Positions 1 to 8,869 of a stretch of 19,811 bases of DNA are shown here, piece after piece. Both the position numbers and the translations under genes were made by a program. Within the stretch, counting starts at the first letter, position 1. The number at the start of each line of letters is the position of its first letter. This DNA is from an uncultured bacterium (lineage in GTDB: Bacteria > CALINM01): the NCBI GenBank assembly GCA_938045315.1, contig CALINM010000187.1, positions 1 to 19,811 on the forward strand, read 5' to 3'. The notes below the pieces were generated by a model that made no database searches, had not been told where the DNA came from, and was given only the letters and a program-made list of their open reading frames with translations.

Positions 1-958
1 CATCTTTAGGTTCTAATGCGAATATCTTCTCTTTAACAGAATCATAATGTTTATATAAATTTCTTTCATATTCCTTAACATTAATTATAAGTTCTTCAGG
101 ATTTATAACAATTAAATTGACATTTTCAAGATAGTCTAAAATGCCTCTACAATCATTGTAAAAAAGTTTAATATAAAAACTTTCACCTGGAAAGTTATTA
201 TGGTCCATCAGCTTTTCATAAAAAGAATCCTTTATTTTTTTTTGAATCCCCCTTTCATCTGCATATCTTTTTAGTTTTTCATGTAAATCATCGGGTTCAT
301 TATCTAACAAAATACTTCTTAGGGGTATAATAAAAGCTTCGTCAAGCATTTTGATCGACCTTTGAGTAACGGGATCAAATATTCTTATTGATTCTATCAC
401 ATCCCCAAAAAACTCAATTCTAATTGGCTTTTCATGATAGGGAGAAAAAACGTCTATGATACCACCTTTAACATTATAATCACCTATAAGTTCTACATGT
501 TCCGCCCTTTCGTATCCCAATTTAGACAAATTTATCTTTAATTCTTCATAGTCGAAAACTTCACCAGAAATTAAATATAAATAGTTCTTCTTTAGTACCT
601 CTTTTGGAGTAACTGGTTCGATAAGAGATTTTCCTGATATTAGATAAATACCATGCTCATTATTATATAGCCTAAACAAACCAGCATTTCTTTCTCCCAC
701 ATTTTCTTTATTATGGAAAAGTTCACTATATGGAAGTATATCAAATGAAGGTATCCTATAAACCTCTTTCTCAAAAAATTTTAGTTCTTCATAAAACTCT
801 TCAATAATTTTGTCATTTGGAACAATTACAAGGTATTTATCCTTGAAACTTTTATAAATTTTCGATATAAGATACGCTGAATTTAATTTTTTATTGGATA
901 CAAATATCTTTTCTTTCTGAGTTTTAAAAAGATTTAGAAAATGTTTCAAAGATATCAT
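1..958 (-). CDS. mfd: Transcription-repair coupling factor Mfd, N-terminal part (cut by window edge)
   Basis: Reading leftward from an ATG at 958 gives about 319 residues without a stop up to the window edge. Near residues 150-200 it carries the UvrB-homology block of Mfd: a GGIIDVFSP motif, then RIEFFGD, IESIRIFD and TQRS. A Walker A P-loop, which UvrB would have near residue 40, is absent, and the TQRS ending is Mfd-like, so this is the degenerate UvrB-like D1/D2 region of Mfd. Mfd removes RNA polymerase stalled at DNA lesions and recruits UvrA; its RNAP-binding, translocase and UvrA-release domains lie beyond the window. An in-frame TAA sits seven codons upstream of the ATG, fixing the longest possible start. 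No good Shine-Dalgarno is visible. The gene follows the ferritin-like gene across a terminator-like hairpin. Family call is confident. Confidence 0.9.
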   Translation of the reverse strand, partial: MISLKHFLNLFKTQKEKIFVSNKKLNSAYLISKIYKSFKDKYLVIVPNDKIIEEFYEELKFFEKEVYRIPSFDILPYSELFHNKENVGERNAGLFRLYNNEHGIYLISGKSLIEPVTPKEVLKKNYLYLISGEVFDYEELKINLSKLGYERAEHVELIGDYNVKGGIIDVFSPYHEKPIRIEFFGDVIESIRIFDPVTQRSIKMLDEAFIIPLRSILLDNEPDDLHEKLKRYADERGIQKKIKDSFYEKLMDHNNFPGESFYIKLFYNDCRGILDYLENVNLIVINPEELIINVKEYERNLYKHYDSVKEKIFALEPKD

Positions 959-972
959 TATGTGGAATTTTT

Positions 973-1003
973 AGAAGAGAATGCAGGGGATCATCCCCCG
1001 CAT
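973..1003 (-). terminator. Hairpin terminator after the ferritin-like gene
   Basis: On the minus strand a 10-bp stem runs from 1003 to 981, with one G-U pair, a G/C-rich core and a 3-nt loop. It is followed by the T-rich tail TCTCTTCT at 980-973. It begins 5 bp after the stop codon of the ferritin-like gene and ends about 15 bp before the mfd start, as expected for a rho-independent terminator. The tail is interrupted by C, so termination may be partial and allow read-through into mfd. Confidence 0.7.
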
Positions 1004-1007
1004 GAAT

Positions 1008-1442
1008 TTATTCACTCAGAAAACTTTCAAAAGTTGCTGCATGTTCTTCTTCATCCGCGAGTATTTCAATAAAAAGCTTAGCTGTAGTAAAATCACCTAC
1101 ACACTGTGCAGCATTAATAATCTCCTTATACATTGAAATTGCTTCATCTTCAGCTTTTTTATCAATTTTTAGCATTTCATCAATATTATTTCCCACAGTA
1201 ATCGGGGTTGGTTTGGTAGTGGGGGTACCGCCTAGCATAACTAATCTTTCAGCAATAGCTTCCGCATGCTTCATTTCTGTAATAGCAATTTTTTTGAAGG
1301 CACCCTTTACTACTTCTCCTTTTAACCCCACACTTTGGACATGTTGCCACATGTACTGAATAGAAACCTGAATTTCCCTTGCAATTGCATCATTTAGCAT
1401 CTCTTTTAAATCTTTATTGTTCTTTTTTTTCCCACAAGCCAT
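1008..1442 (-). CDS. Bacterioferritin-like iron-binding protein
   Basis: A 144-residue four-helix protein of the ferritin/bacterioferritin superfamily, which oxidises Fe(II) at a di-iron centre and stores or detoxifies it in a cage. All six ferroxidase ligands of bacterioferritin can be placed: Glu23 (AREIQ), Glu56 and His59 (EMKHAE), Glu98, Glu131 and His134 (DEEEH). Met57 occupies the position of the haem-ligating Met of E. coli bacterioferritin, so haem binding at a subunit interface is possible but not proven. The chain is a little shorter than typical bacterioferritin (about 158) and begins with a short Cys/Lys-rich stretch. The ATG at 1442 is preceded by AAGGAGG at a good distance. A sigma70-type promoter lies directly upstream and a hairpin terminator directly downstream, so it is probably a single-gene unit. 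A Dps-like or encapsulated-ferritin role is less likely. Confidence 0.85.
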   Translation of the reverse strand: MACGKKKNNKDLKEMLNDAIAREIQVSIQYMWQHVQSVGLKGEVVKGAFKKIAITEMKHAEAIAERLVMLGGTPTTKPTPITVGNNIDEMLKIDKKAEDEAISMYKEIINAAQCVGDFTTAKLFIEILADEEEHAATFESFLSE

Positions 1443-1462
1443 GATTGCCTCCTTTTATGATG

Positions 1463-1491
1463 ATTTTAGTCTATAATTTAAGGAAAGTCAA
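1463..1491 (-). promoter_or_regulatory. Sigma70-type promoter for the ferritin-like gene
   Basis: The minus strand shows TTGACT (1491-1486), a 17-bp spacer, and TAAAAT (1468-1463). Transcription would start near 1456, giving a leader of only about 14 nt that opens almost directly at the Shine-Dalgarno AAGGAGG (1454-1448). The -35 box contains the TGA stop codon of the upstream DUF2520 gene. No Fur-box-like palindrome was recognised by eye. Confidence 0.7.
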
Positions 1492-2363
1492 ATATCTTCA
1501 AGGATTTCTAATATTTTTTTTGCATTATTATCAGATAGACTACCTTTTTCAATTGCTACATTAACAGTCATATTACCTAATATTTTATAAAATTCAAGAA
1601 GTTCTGGCATATACTTTTTCATTGCCTCTATATGACCTTCTATAGTATTTGTGTCTCCTCTTGCTATTGGACCTGTTAGTGCTTGTTTTGGTCCTATCTT
1701 TTCAATATTGTTTATTGTACCTCTTACTAATTTAAGAAGACCTATAAGTCCTTTTTCACTATCTATATTTACTTTTTCAAACAATTTTATACTTGTATTT
1801 ATTAAAGTCACAAAATAATTACAAGCTATAACGGCTGCTAAATGATAAAGGGGCTTTTTATCGCTATCAATAAAAAAGGGCTGTCCATCCAAAGCATTTA
1901 CAATCTCAAGAGCAACATCATATGCTTTAATATTACCTTCTATAGCAAATAAACTCCCCATAATATTCTTAATACCCTCTGAAGGAGATGCAATAGTTTG
2001 AAGGGGATGAATCGAAATACCTATTGCCCCTTTTTTTTCTAATGGTTCAAATACTTTTGCTGGTAAGCTTCCACTTGTATGAACAAATACTTGTCCTTCA
2101 TTTATTTCACACTTGTCAAATATATCTTTTACTACAAAAGGGATAGCATCATCATTTGTTGTAATAAAAACAATATCTGCTTCTTCAATTAATAAAAAAA
2201 TATCATTTGTTGCTGTTATATTTCCTCCAACAAAAGAAGCAGAGGCTTCAGCAGATTTTAAATTTCTACTTGCAATCCCAATTATTTCATATCCCTTTTT
2301 ATTTAAGAGATATGCTAATGAAGTGCCAACTTTACCTGCACCAATAAAATATATTTTTTTCAC
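1488..2363 (-). CDS. Rossmann-fold / DUF2520 domain protein (dehydrogenase-like)
   Basis: A 291-residue protein. Residues 1-30 form a dinucleotide-binding start with GAGKVG at 8-13, followed by a Rossmann domain to about residue 150 that contains the nucleotide-fold features AS(R)N and TTNDD, and an HPLQT segment. The C-terminal half is mostly helical, matching the DUF2520 domain that follows Rossmann-like domains in this family and resembles the C-terminal halves of 6-phosphogluconate dehydrogenase-type and pyrroline-5-carboxylate reductase-type enzymes. An NAD(P)-dependent reductase or dehydrogenase activity is therefore inferred; the substrate is unknown. The start is GTG at 2363 with a modest AAAGGG upstream. 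It is transcribed divergently from the small plus-strand gene, and the two promoter regions overlap. The next gene downstream, the ferritin-like gene, has its own promoter. Confidence 0.82.
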   Translation of the reverse strand: MKKIYFIGAGKVGTSLAYLLNKKGYEIIGIASRNLKSAEASASFVGGNITATNDIFLLIEEADIVFITTNDDAIPFVVKDIFDKCEINEGQVFVHTSGSLPAKVFEPLEKKGAIGISIHPLQTIASPSEGIKNIMGSLFAIEGNIKAYDVALEIVNALDGQPFFIDSDKKPLYHLAAVIACNYFVTLINTSIKLFEKVNIDSEKGLIGLLKLVRGTINNIEKIGPKQALTGPIARGDTNTIEGHIEAMKKYMPELLEFYKILGNMTVNVAIEKGSLSDNNAKKILEILEDI

Positions 2364-2377
2364 CCTATCAGGAGCCC

Positions 2378-2406
2378 TTTACTTTTTTTCAAATTCATGA
2401 TACTAA
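2378..2406 (+). promoter_or_regulatory. Possible promoter for the small plus-strand gene
   Basis: TTTACT (2378-2383), a 17-bp spacer and TACTAA (2401-2406) form a weak sigma70-like match, with TG one base upstream of the -10. Transcription would begin about at the ATG at 2415, consistent with the lack of a Shine-Dalgarno there. The match is weak and rests on position as much as on sequence. Confidence 0.3.
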
Positions 2407-2434
2407 TTTTAATCATGGCTAATAATGAAATCAA
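2406..2434 (-). promoter_or_regulatory. Promoter for the DUF2520 gene
   Basis: The minus strand has TTGATT (2434-2429), exactly 17 bp, then TAAAAT (2411-2406). The predicted start near 2399 leaves a leader of about 36 nt before the GTG at 2363. The -35 box lies inside the first codons of the divergent plus-strand gene. Confidence 0.55.
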
Positions 2435-2966
2435 GCAAGATCTTGATGAACTGGAAAGAAAAATCGATAAACTAAAACACGAATATGAAAAATTCTTCCT
2501 TGGAATTATTAATATTGAGCCTATTCAACTAAAAAATGAAGTAGTGAAACTTATTAGAAAATATGCTACAAAGAACATAAATAATGTTATGCTTAATTTT
2601 AAATACAAAAACTTGACATCCAGGTTTCTTATTTATCAAGAATATTGGAATAGAAATTTAAGACTTATTGAAGAAGGAAAGAATCCAAAAGAAATTAAAA
2701 GATATTTACCACAATCAATTTATACTAAAAAAGAGGAGCCACAGCAAAAAGAAAATTTAGACATTAAAAAACTTTATGAAGCCTATAAAGAACTTTTATT
2801 AAAAAAAGGTAAAAGTTTACCATCAGAAGAAGCTTTTATTAAAAAAATTGAGGATTTAAAGAACAAAGTAAAATCTAAGTATGGTGATTCAGCTGAAACA
2901 GATTTTAAGTTTGAAGAGACCGAAACAGGCTTAAAAATAAAGACCATAGTAAAAAAAAGAAGTTAA
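2415..2966 (+). CDS. Small coiled-coil protein, MXAN_5187-like C-terminal domain
   Basis: A 183-residue soluble, charged protein with no signal peptide or membrane segment. Residues 5-30 are a heptad-like coiled coil rich in Glu, Leu and Lys. A middle block (about 45-85) has the pattern LNFKYKNLTSRF...YWNR, then a charged Lys/Glu linker, then a C-terminal domain (about 113-180) with LYEAYKELL and SEEAFIKKI and a final short beta-like stretch. The pattern recalls the C-terminal domain of Myxococcus MXAN_5187-type proteins, of unknown function; this is recalled similarity and not certain. The ATG at 2415 is preferred because residues before it (from an ATG at 2397) are hydrophobic and family-atypical; neither start has a clear Shine-Dalgarno. 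The gene ends just before a strong bidirectional terminator and stands alone between a divergent and a convergent neighbour. Confidence 0.65.
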   Translation: MANNEIKQDLDELERKIDKLKHEYEKFFLGIINIEPIQLKNEVVKLIRKYATKNINNVMLNFKYKNLTSRFLIYQEYWNRNLRLIEEGKNPKEIKRYLPQSIYTKKEEPQQKENLDIKKLYEAYKELLLKKGKSLPSEEAFIKKIEDLKNKVKSKYGDSAETDFKFEETETGLKIKTIVKKRS

Positions 2967-2968
2967 TA

Positions 2969-3000
2969 AAAAAGCCTTTGCTCTTAAGCAAAGGCTTTTT
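2969..3000. terminator. Bidirectional rho-independent terminator
   Basis: A perfect 14-bp inverted repeat, arms 2969-2982 and 2987-3000, with a 4-nt loop. The core GCCTTTGCT is flanked by an A run on the left and a T run on the right, so it works in both directions. It lies between the convergent ends of the small plus-strand gene (stop at 2966) and atpC (stop at 3019) and should end both transcripts. Confidence 0.93.
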
Positions 3001-3018
3001 ACTTAGATCTAAATTTTT

Positions 3019-3438
3019 TTATTGTTGACCCTTTATTTTTTTAGCCACTTCTATACGAACAAGTGCCTTTTCATAGGAAGTCTTTGCAGTAAAATAGTCC
3101 GCATCATCTTCTGTTAAAGATTTAAGCCTTTCTTCTGCCCTTTTAATAGCTGCTTCGGCTCGTGTTAAATCAATATCTATTGCCCTCTCAGCTGTTTCAA
3201 CAAGCACTGTAACTTTATCAAATGTAACCTCTGCAAACCCCCAACTAACTGCTAAATACTCTGTTTTACCTTTATATTTATAACTCATCTCACCTACAGT
3301 AAGAGCAGTAAGAAGTGGATGATGCCCTGGCAAAATAGTTATTTGCCCCATAATACCCGGTGCTGTTAGCTCTTCCGCCTCTCCACTCATCACAAGCCCA
3401 TAGGGTGTTATTATTTCTAACTTAAAAGTGTCTGCCAT
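3019..3438 (-). CDS. atpC: ATP synthase F1 subunit epsilon
   Basis: A 139-residue epsilon subunit, the rotor-stalk foot that couples gamma to the c ring and can inhibit ATP hydrolysis. The N-terminal beta sandwich is recognisable: FKLEIITPYG, then APGIMGQITILPGHHPLLTA, typical of the family. The C-terminal 45 residues form two charged helices (AEAAIKRAEERL and the following segment). The ATG at 3438 lies 9 bp after the atpD stop and is preceded by AGGGAT. It is the last gene of the atp block and is followed by the bidirectional terminator. Confidence 0.96.
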   Translation of the reverse strand: MADTFKLEIITPYGLVMSGEAEELTAPGIMGQITILPGHHPLLTALTVGEMSYKYKGKTEYLAVSWGFAEVTFDKVTVLVETAERAIDIDLTRAEAAIKRAEERLKSLTEDDADYFTAKTSYEKALVRIEVAKKIKGQQ

Positions 3439-3447
3439 TTTTTATCC

Positions 3448-4872
<1,425 letters not shown>

Positions 4873-5745
4873 TTATTTTTTAATAGCTTCGGCTCCGCCT
4901 ATTATTTCCATCAACTCTTTTGTTATCGCTGCCTGCCTGGTTTTATTAAAAAGCAGCGTAAGCCTGTCAACCATCTCTATAGCATTGTTAGTAGCATTAT
5001 CCATAGCTGTCATTCTTGCTCCCAGCTCACTTGCGATGGATTCTAAAATTGCTCTATGTATCTGCGTATAAACGTTTCGAGGTAAAAGCTCATTCAAAAG
5101 CGTTTGTTTATCAGGTTCATAGATATAATCAGTTAAAGGTAGATCAGGATTTTCTATAATTGGTTCTAAGGGGAGCAATTTAGAGAAAGTGGGAACCTGA
5201 GATATTGCTGATCTAAATTTATTATAAACGACAACTACTTCATCACAATTATGATTTGTAAAGCTATCAATTATTTTCTCACCAATTGTTCTTGCTGTTT
5301 CATATTGTTCTCTCTGATAAATGTTTGTCCAGCTTTCAACAACATTATAATTTCTCTTTTTAAGATATTCTACACCCTTTCTACCCACAACCATCAAGCA
5401 GATTTCTTCCCCATAAGTATCCCTTTTTTCAGCTACATAGGCTTCAACTTGTTTTAACAAAGCAGAATTAAAGGTACCACATAGCCCTCTATCAGAAGTA
5501 AAGACAAGCATCAATAACTTGTTTTTTTCTTCTCTATCTTCTAATAATGGATGGGTTTTTGTTTCAATACGGGCAGCAATAGATGAAATAACGGCTTGTA
5601 ATCTTTCGGCATAGGCTCGGGCCATTAATATATTATCCTGTGCTCTCTTTAGCCTTGCTGCAGCAACCATTTTCATAGCTTTGGTAATTTTTTGAGTACT
5701 TTTAACGCTATTAATTCTCTTTCTTATATCCCTTAAGCTAGCCAT
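4873..5745 (-). CDS. atpG: ATP synthase F1 subunit gamma
   Basis: A 290-residue gamma subunit, the central rotating shaft of F1. The N-terminal helix has the hallmark pattern RIKSVKSTQKITKAMKMVAA, here beginning MASLRDIRKRINSV, and the C-terminal helix shows the conserved ATNNAIEM...LTLLFNKTRQAAIT segment. A central alpha/beta domain includes FTSDRGLCGTFN. The ATG at 5745 follows the atpA stop by 13 bp, with AAGGATGG upstream. The order A-G-D-C is standard. Confidence 0.97.
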   Translation of the reverse strand: MASLRDIRKRINSVKSTQKITKAMKMVAAARLKRAQDNILMARAYAERLQAVISSIAARIETKTHPLLEDREEKNKLLMLVFTSDRGLCGTFNSALLKQVEAYVAEKRDTYGEEICLMVVGRKGVEYLKKRNYNVVESWTNIYQREQYETARTIGEKIIDSFTNHNCDEVVVVYNKFRSAISQVPTFSKLLPLEPIIENPDLPLTDYIYEPDKQTLLNELLPRNVYTQIHRAILESIASELGARMTAMDNATNNAIEMVDRLTLLFNKTRQAAITKELMEIIGGAEAIKK

Positions 5746-5758
5746 TTAAATACCATCC

Positions 5759-7267
5759 TTATGGTTTAAAGACTTCTTTTAATTCATTCAGCATGGTCTC
5801 GATACGTGCACGTAAATCATCATCTATCTGTTTCTTTTCTTCTATACCCTTTTCTATATCTGGATATTTTGAATCCATAAGTTGATATAATTCTCTTTCA
5901 TACTTCCCTATGGCTTCAACGGGATAGGGATCTAAGTAACCCTTTGTTCCTGCATAGATAGCTACAATCTGCTTGCCCACTGAAAGAGGACTATATTGGG
6001 GTTGCTTCAAGAGCTCCACAAGCCTCGCACCCCTTGCTAACTGCTGCTGAGTAGCCTTATCTAAATCACTACCAAACTGAGCAAATGCAGCAAGTTCACG
6101 ATACTGTGCTAAATCAAGCCTCAATGATCCTGCCACTTGTTTCATCGCTTTAATCTGGGCATTACCTCCAACCCTTGATACTGATAAACCCACATTAACT
6201 GCTGGTCTTACACCAGAATAAAACAAGTCTGTCTCCAGATATATCTGCCCATCAGTAATAGAAATGACATTGGTTGGAATATACGCTGAAACGTCACCAG
6301 CCTGGGTTTCAATTACAGGTAATGCTGTTAGCGATCCTCCACCCAAAGCATCATTCATTTTTGCAGCTCTTTCAAGTAAGCGAGAATGCAAATAAAATAC
6401 ATCACCTGGGTAAGCCTCACGTCCAGGTGGCCTTCTAAGTAGAAGTGATAGCTGTCTATAAGCAACCGCATGCTTTGATAAGTCATCATATATAGCAACA
6501 GCATGTTTAGCATTATCTCTAAAATATTCACCCATTGTGCAACCAGAATAGGGTGCTAAAAACTGAAGCGGAGCTGGATCATTAGCTGTAGCAGAAACTA
6601 CTATTGTATAATCCATAGCACCAAAACTCCTTAACTTTTCCACAACTTGAGCAACAGTAGATTGCTTCTGCCCTATAGCAACATAGATACATATCATTCC
6701 CTTACCTTTCTGGTTTATTATTGTATCTATGGCAATGGCTGTTTTACCTGTCTGTCTATCACCAATTATTAACTCACGCTGCCCCCTACCAATGGGTATC
6801 ATTGAATCTATAGCTTTTAAACCTGTCTGCAAAGGTTCTTTAACTGGCTGTCTTGCAACTATGCCCGGTGCTTTAACTTCAACCCTTCTATATTCTTTAG
6901 CGTCTATTGGCCCCCTACCATCTATGGGCTGACCTAAAGGATTCACAACCCTTCCTAATAGAGCCTCTCCCACAGGAACTTCCACAATCCTACCTGTACG
7001 TTTAACCATATCCCCTTCTTTAATGTACTTATCCTCACCAAATATAGCGCAACCTACGTTATCCTCTTCCAAATTTAAAGCCATTCCATAAATATTATGG
7101 GGAAACTCTATAAGCTCACCTGCCATCGCCTTTTCAAGGCCATACACCCTGGCTATACCATCCCCTACATTGAGGACAACGCCTGTTTCTGCAACATCAA
7201 TTTTCTTTTCAAAACCACCAATACGCTCTTTAATAATTCGGCTTATTTCATCTGCTTTGATTTCCAT
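5759..7267 (-). CDS. atpA: ATP synthase F1 subunit alpha
   Basis: The alpha subunit, non-catalytic nucleotide-binding partner of beta in the F1 hexamer. With the ATG at 7267 it is 502 residues, the usual family length, starting [12 protein letters not shown] as many orthologues do. The P-loop GDRQTGKT is at 169-176, and the conserved [14 protein letters not shown] and [10 protein letters not shown] (arginine finger) segments follow. A GTG at 7276 also starts in frame and overlaps the atpH stop as GTGA, giving 505 residues. The ATG is preferred because AAGGGG lies 8 nt before it, too close to the GTG to serve that start. It is coupled to atpH upstream and atpG downstream. Confidence 0.97.
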   Translation of the reverse strand: MEIKADEISRIIKERIGGFEKKIDVAETGVVLNVGDGIARVYGLEKAMAGELIEFPHNIYGMALNLEEDNVGCAIFGEDKYIKEGDMVKRTGRIVEVPVGEALLGRVVNPLGQPIDGRGPIDAKEYRRVEVKAPGIVARQPVKEPLQTGLKAIDSMIPIGRGQRELIIGDRQTGKTAIAIDTIINQKGKGMICIYVAIGQKQSTVAQVVEKLRSFGAMDYTIVVSATANDPAPLQFLAPYSGCTMGEYFRDNAKHAVAIYDDLSKHAVAYRQLSLLLRRPPGREAYPGDVFYLHSRLLERAAKMNDALGGGSLTALPVIETQAGDVSAYIPTNVISITDGQIYLETDLFYSGVRPAVNVGLSVSRVGGNAQIKAMKQVAGSLRLDLAQYRELAAFAQFGSDLDKATQQQLARGARLVELLKQPQYSPLSVGKQIVAIYAGTKGYLDPYPVEAIGKYERELYQLMDSKYPDIEKGIEEKKQIDDDLRARIETMLNELKEVFKP

Positions 7268-7272
7268 TCTTG

Positions 7273-7815
7273 TCACCCCTTAATTAAATTCTCTTTTAAT
7301 ATTTCTAGTTGTCTACGAATCGTTCCATCGTAAATCAAATCTCCTACTTTAACCCAGATACCACCAATCAAGGATGGATCTAAATCCGAAGAAACAATAA
7401 CTTTTTTATTTAGTTTTTCTTCCAGTTTTTTTCTAATCATTTCAAGCTCTTCTTCACTAATTTTCATAGGAACTTTAACCAGAGCTCTGACTCTTCCTAA
7501 ATAAAAATCTTCCAACTCCTGATACAATTTACAAATGTAGGGCAATAATTTTGCTTTTCCTGAATCAATAAGAAGTAAAACAAGATTTGTTATCAAATTA
7601 TTAATATTATGCTTATTAAGTATTTCTTTTGTGGTCTCCTTCCTAACATCAAGATCAATTGTGGGTGAAATAATAAAGGGCAAAAACTCAGGAACGTTAT
7701 CTATTATCCCTTTTAAAGTACTAATATCTGTTGAAAACTTTTCCATTTGTCCTGTTTCTTGGGCAACTTCTATAAGTGTTTTTGCATATCTTCTTGCTGA
7801 TGATAGTTTAATCAA
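7273..7815 (-). CDS. atpH: ATP synthase F1 subunit delta (OSCP)
   Basis: A 180-residue delta subunit that joins the top of F1 to the b/b' peripheral stalk. It has the N-terminal helical domain start [12 protein letters not shown] and the family-typical C-terminal region with [11 protein letters not shown] and [14 protein letters not shown], followed by a short basic tail. The start is TTG at 7815, embedded in TTGA with the TGA stop of atpF, so translation is coupled to atpF. GGAGAGAG lies at a suitable distance upstream. Length and order are normal. Confidence 0.95.
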   Translation of the reverse strand: MIKLSSARRYAKTLIEVAQETGQMEKFSTDISTLKGIIDNVPEFLPFIISPTIDLDVRKETTKEILNKHNINNLITNLVLLLIDSGKAKLLPYICKLYQELEDFYLGRVRALVKVPMKISEEELEMIRKKLEEKLNKKVIVSSDLDPSLIGGIWVKVGDLIYDGTIRRQLEILKENLIKG

Positions 7816-8378
7816 TTTACTCTCTCCATCATTGTAATATATTCTCTAACTAGCCTGCTCTGATCTGCAGGAGTAAAATTCTTTCTTACCATTTCTTCTG
7901 CAACTTCAAATGCCCTATTCCCTAACTCCATTAATAACTCTTCTCTAATTTTTAGCTTCTCTTGGTCGAGGGACTTAATCATTCTTTCCTTAAACCTCTC
8001 AATCTGTTCCTGATAATCTCTTGCTATTCTCTCTTTTTCCTCTTCAGTTTCTTTTTTAAACTGTTCTTTAAGTGCATCTATCTCAAATTGTAAATTTCTC
8101 AATTTTTCTTCATAGTAGCGTGCTTTGGCTTCTGCATCTTCTTTTGCTTTCTTTGCTTCTAAAATCGCCTCTTTAACATTTTTACTTCTTTCTTTAAGGT
8201 AATTTTTCAAAGGTTTTGAAATAGCATACCCAATACCACCAAAGAGAATAACAAAATTAATCACCCTGAATAGAAAATCCAGACTGAACATAGATGGAGC
8301 ATGAGAACTACCATGCCCTTCCGATGCATATACAATAGTCACCACCATCAAATTGAATAAAAATGATATTATCCTCAC
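7812..8378 (-). CDS. atpF: ATP synthase F0 subunit b
   Basis: A 188-residue peripheral-stalk b subunit. The first 18 or so residues are hydrophobic and end at YASEG, like a signal peptide, followed by a His/Ser-rich linker and then a true membrane helix at about 32-52 (LDFLFRVINFVILFGGIGY). The rest is a long charged coiled coil (about 60-150) and a C-terminal helix that should meet delta. Such an N-terminal extension is known in delta- and epsilon-type b subunits. The start is GTG at 8378, overlapping the atpF' TGA as GTGA, with GGGAGGGAA upstream. It pairs with the shorter b' gene just before it. Confidence 0.92.
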   Translation of the reverse strand: MRIISFLFNLMVVTIVYASEGHGSSHAPSMFSLDFLFRVINFVILFGGIGYAISKPLKNYLKERSKNVKEAILEAKKAKEDAEAKARYYEEKLRNLQFEIDALKEQFKKETEEEKERIARDYQEQIERFKERMIKSLDQEKLKIREELLMELGNRAFEVAEEMVRKNFTPADQSRLVREYITMMERVN

Positions 8379-8803
8379 TGTAGTTCCCTCCCGATAACCT
8401 TTTTAGCCATCATTTTTCCCAGGTCATCGGCTATCTTTGGCATTTCCTTCTTCACTGACTCCATTTCTCCAAGTAAAATATTTTTTTGTTTTAAAAACTC
8501 TTCTTCCAGCTCTCTTTGTTTTAGCTCTATAACTGCCTTCTGATCCTTAATGATTTGCTCCCTTATTGCCTTTTTATATTCCATTCCTTCTTCTTTTGCT
8601 TTTTTTATTTCCTCATTATAATATTTTTCTTTATCAACAATATCAGCCAGAATTTTTTCTGCTTCTTCTTTACGACCAATTATAAGACTTTTTCTATAGT
8701 CTAAATATTTCAACAGGGGATTAAAAAAAAGCGTATTCAATAAGATTATTACTAACCAAAAAAGCCCTAATTGAAACAGAAAACTAACATTGATATCTAT
8801 CAT
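8375..8803 (-). CDS. atpF': ATP synthase F0 subunit b'
   Basis: A 142-residue b-type stalk subunit with one N-terminal membrane helix (about 7-28, FLFQLGLFWLVIILLNTLFF) followed by FNPLLKYLDYR and a continuous charged coiled coil. It lacks the signal-like extension of the neighbouring b subunit. A tandem b'-b pair implies a heterodimeric stator, as in photosynthetic bacteria and several anaerobic lineages. The ATG at 8803 is directly preceded by a GGGGAGAGG purine block. It is the first gene of the atp block; no atpI, atpB (a) or atpE (c) gene is next to it. Confidence 0.92.
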   Translation of the reverse strand: MIDINVSFLFQLGLFWLVIILLNTLFFNPLLKYLDYRKSLIIGRKEEAEKILADIVDKEKYYNEEIKKAKEEGMEYKKAIREQIIKDQKAVIELKQRELEEEFLKQKNILLGEMESVKKEMPKIADDLGKMMAKKVIGRELQ

Positions 8804-8840
8804 CCTCTCCCCACCTAAAAGAAAAATTTAAACGACAAAT

Positions 8841-8869
8841 AACTAACATAAAACAAAATAAAATGTCAA
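8841..8869 (-). promoter_or_regulatory. Candidate promoter of the atp operon
   Basis: The minus strand has a perfect -35 box TTGACA (8869-8864), a 17-bp spacer and the weak -10 TTAGTT (8846-8841), giving a leader of about 30 nt before atpF'. As with the ferritin promoter, the -35 contains the TGA stop of the upstream gene. No terminator is visible between the M56 gene and this site, so some read-through is possible. Confidence 0.45.
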
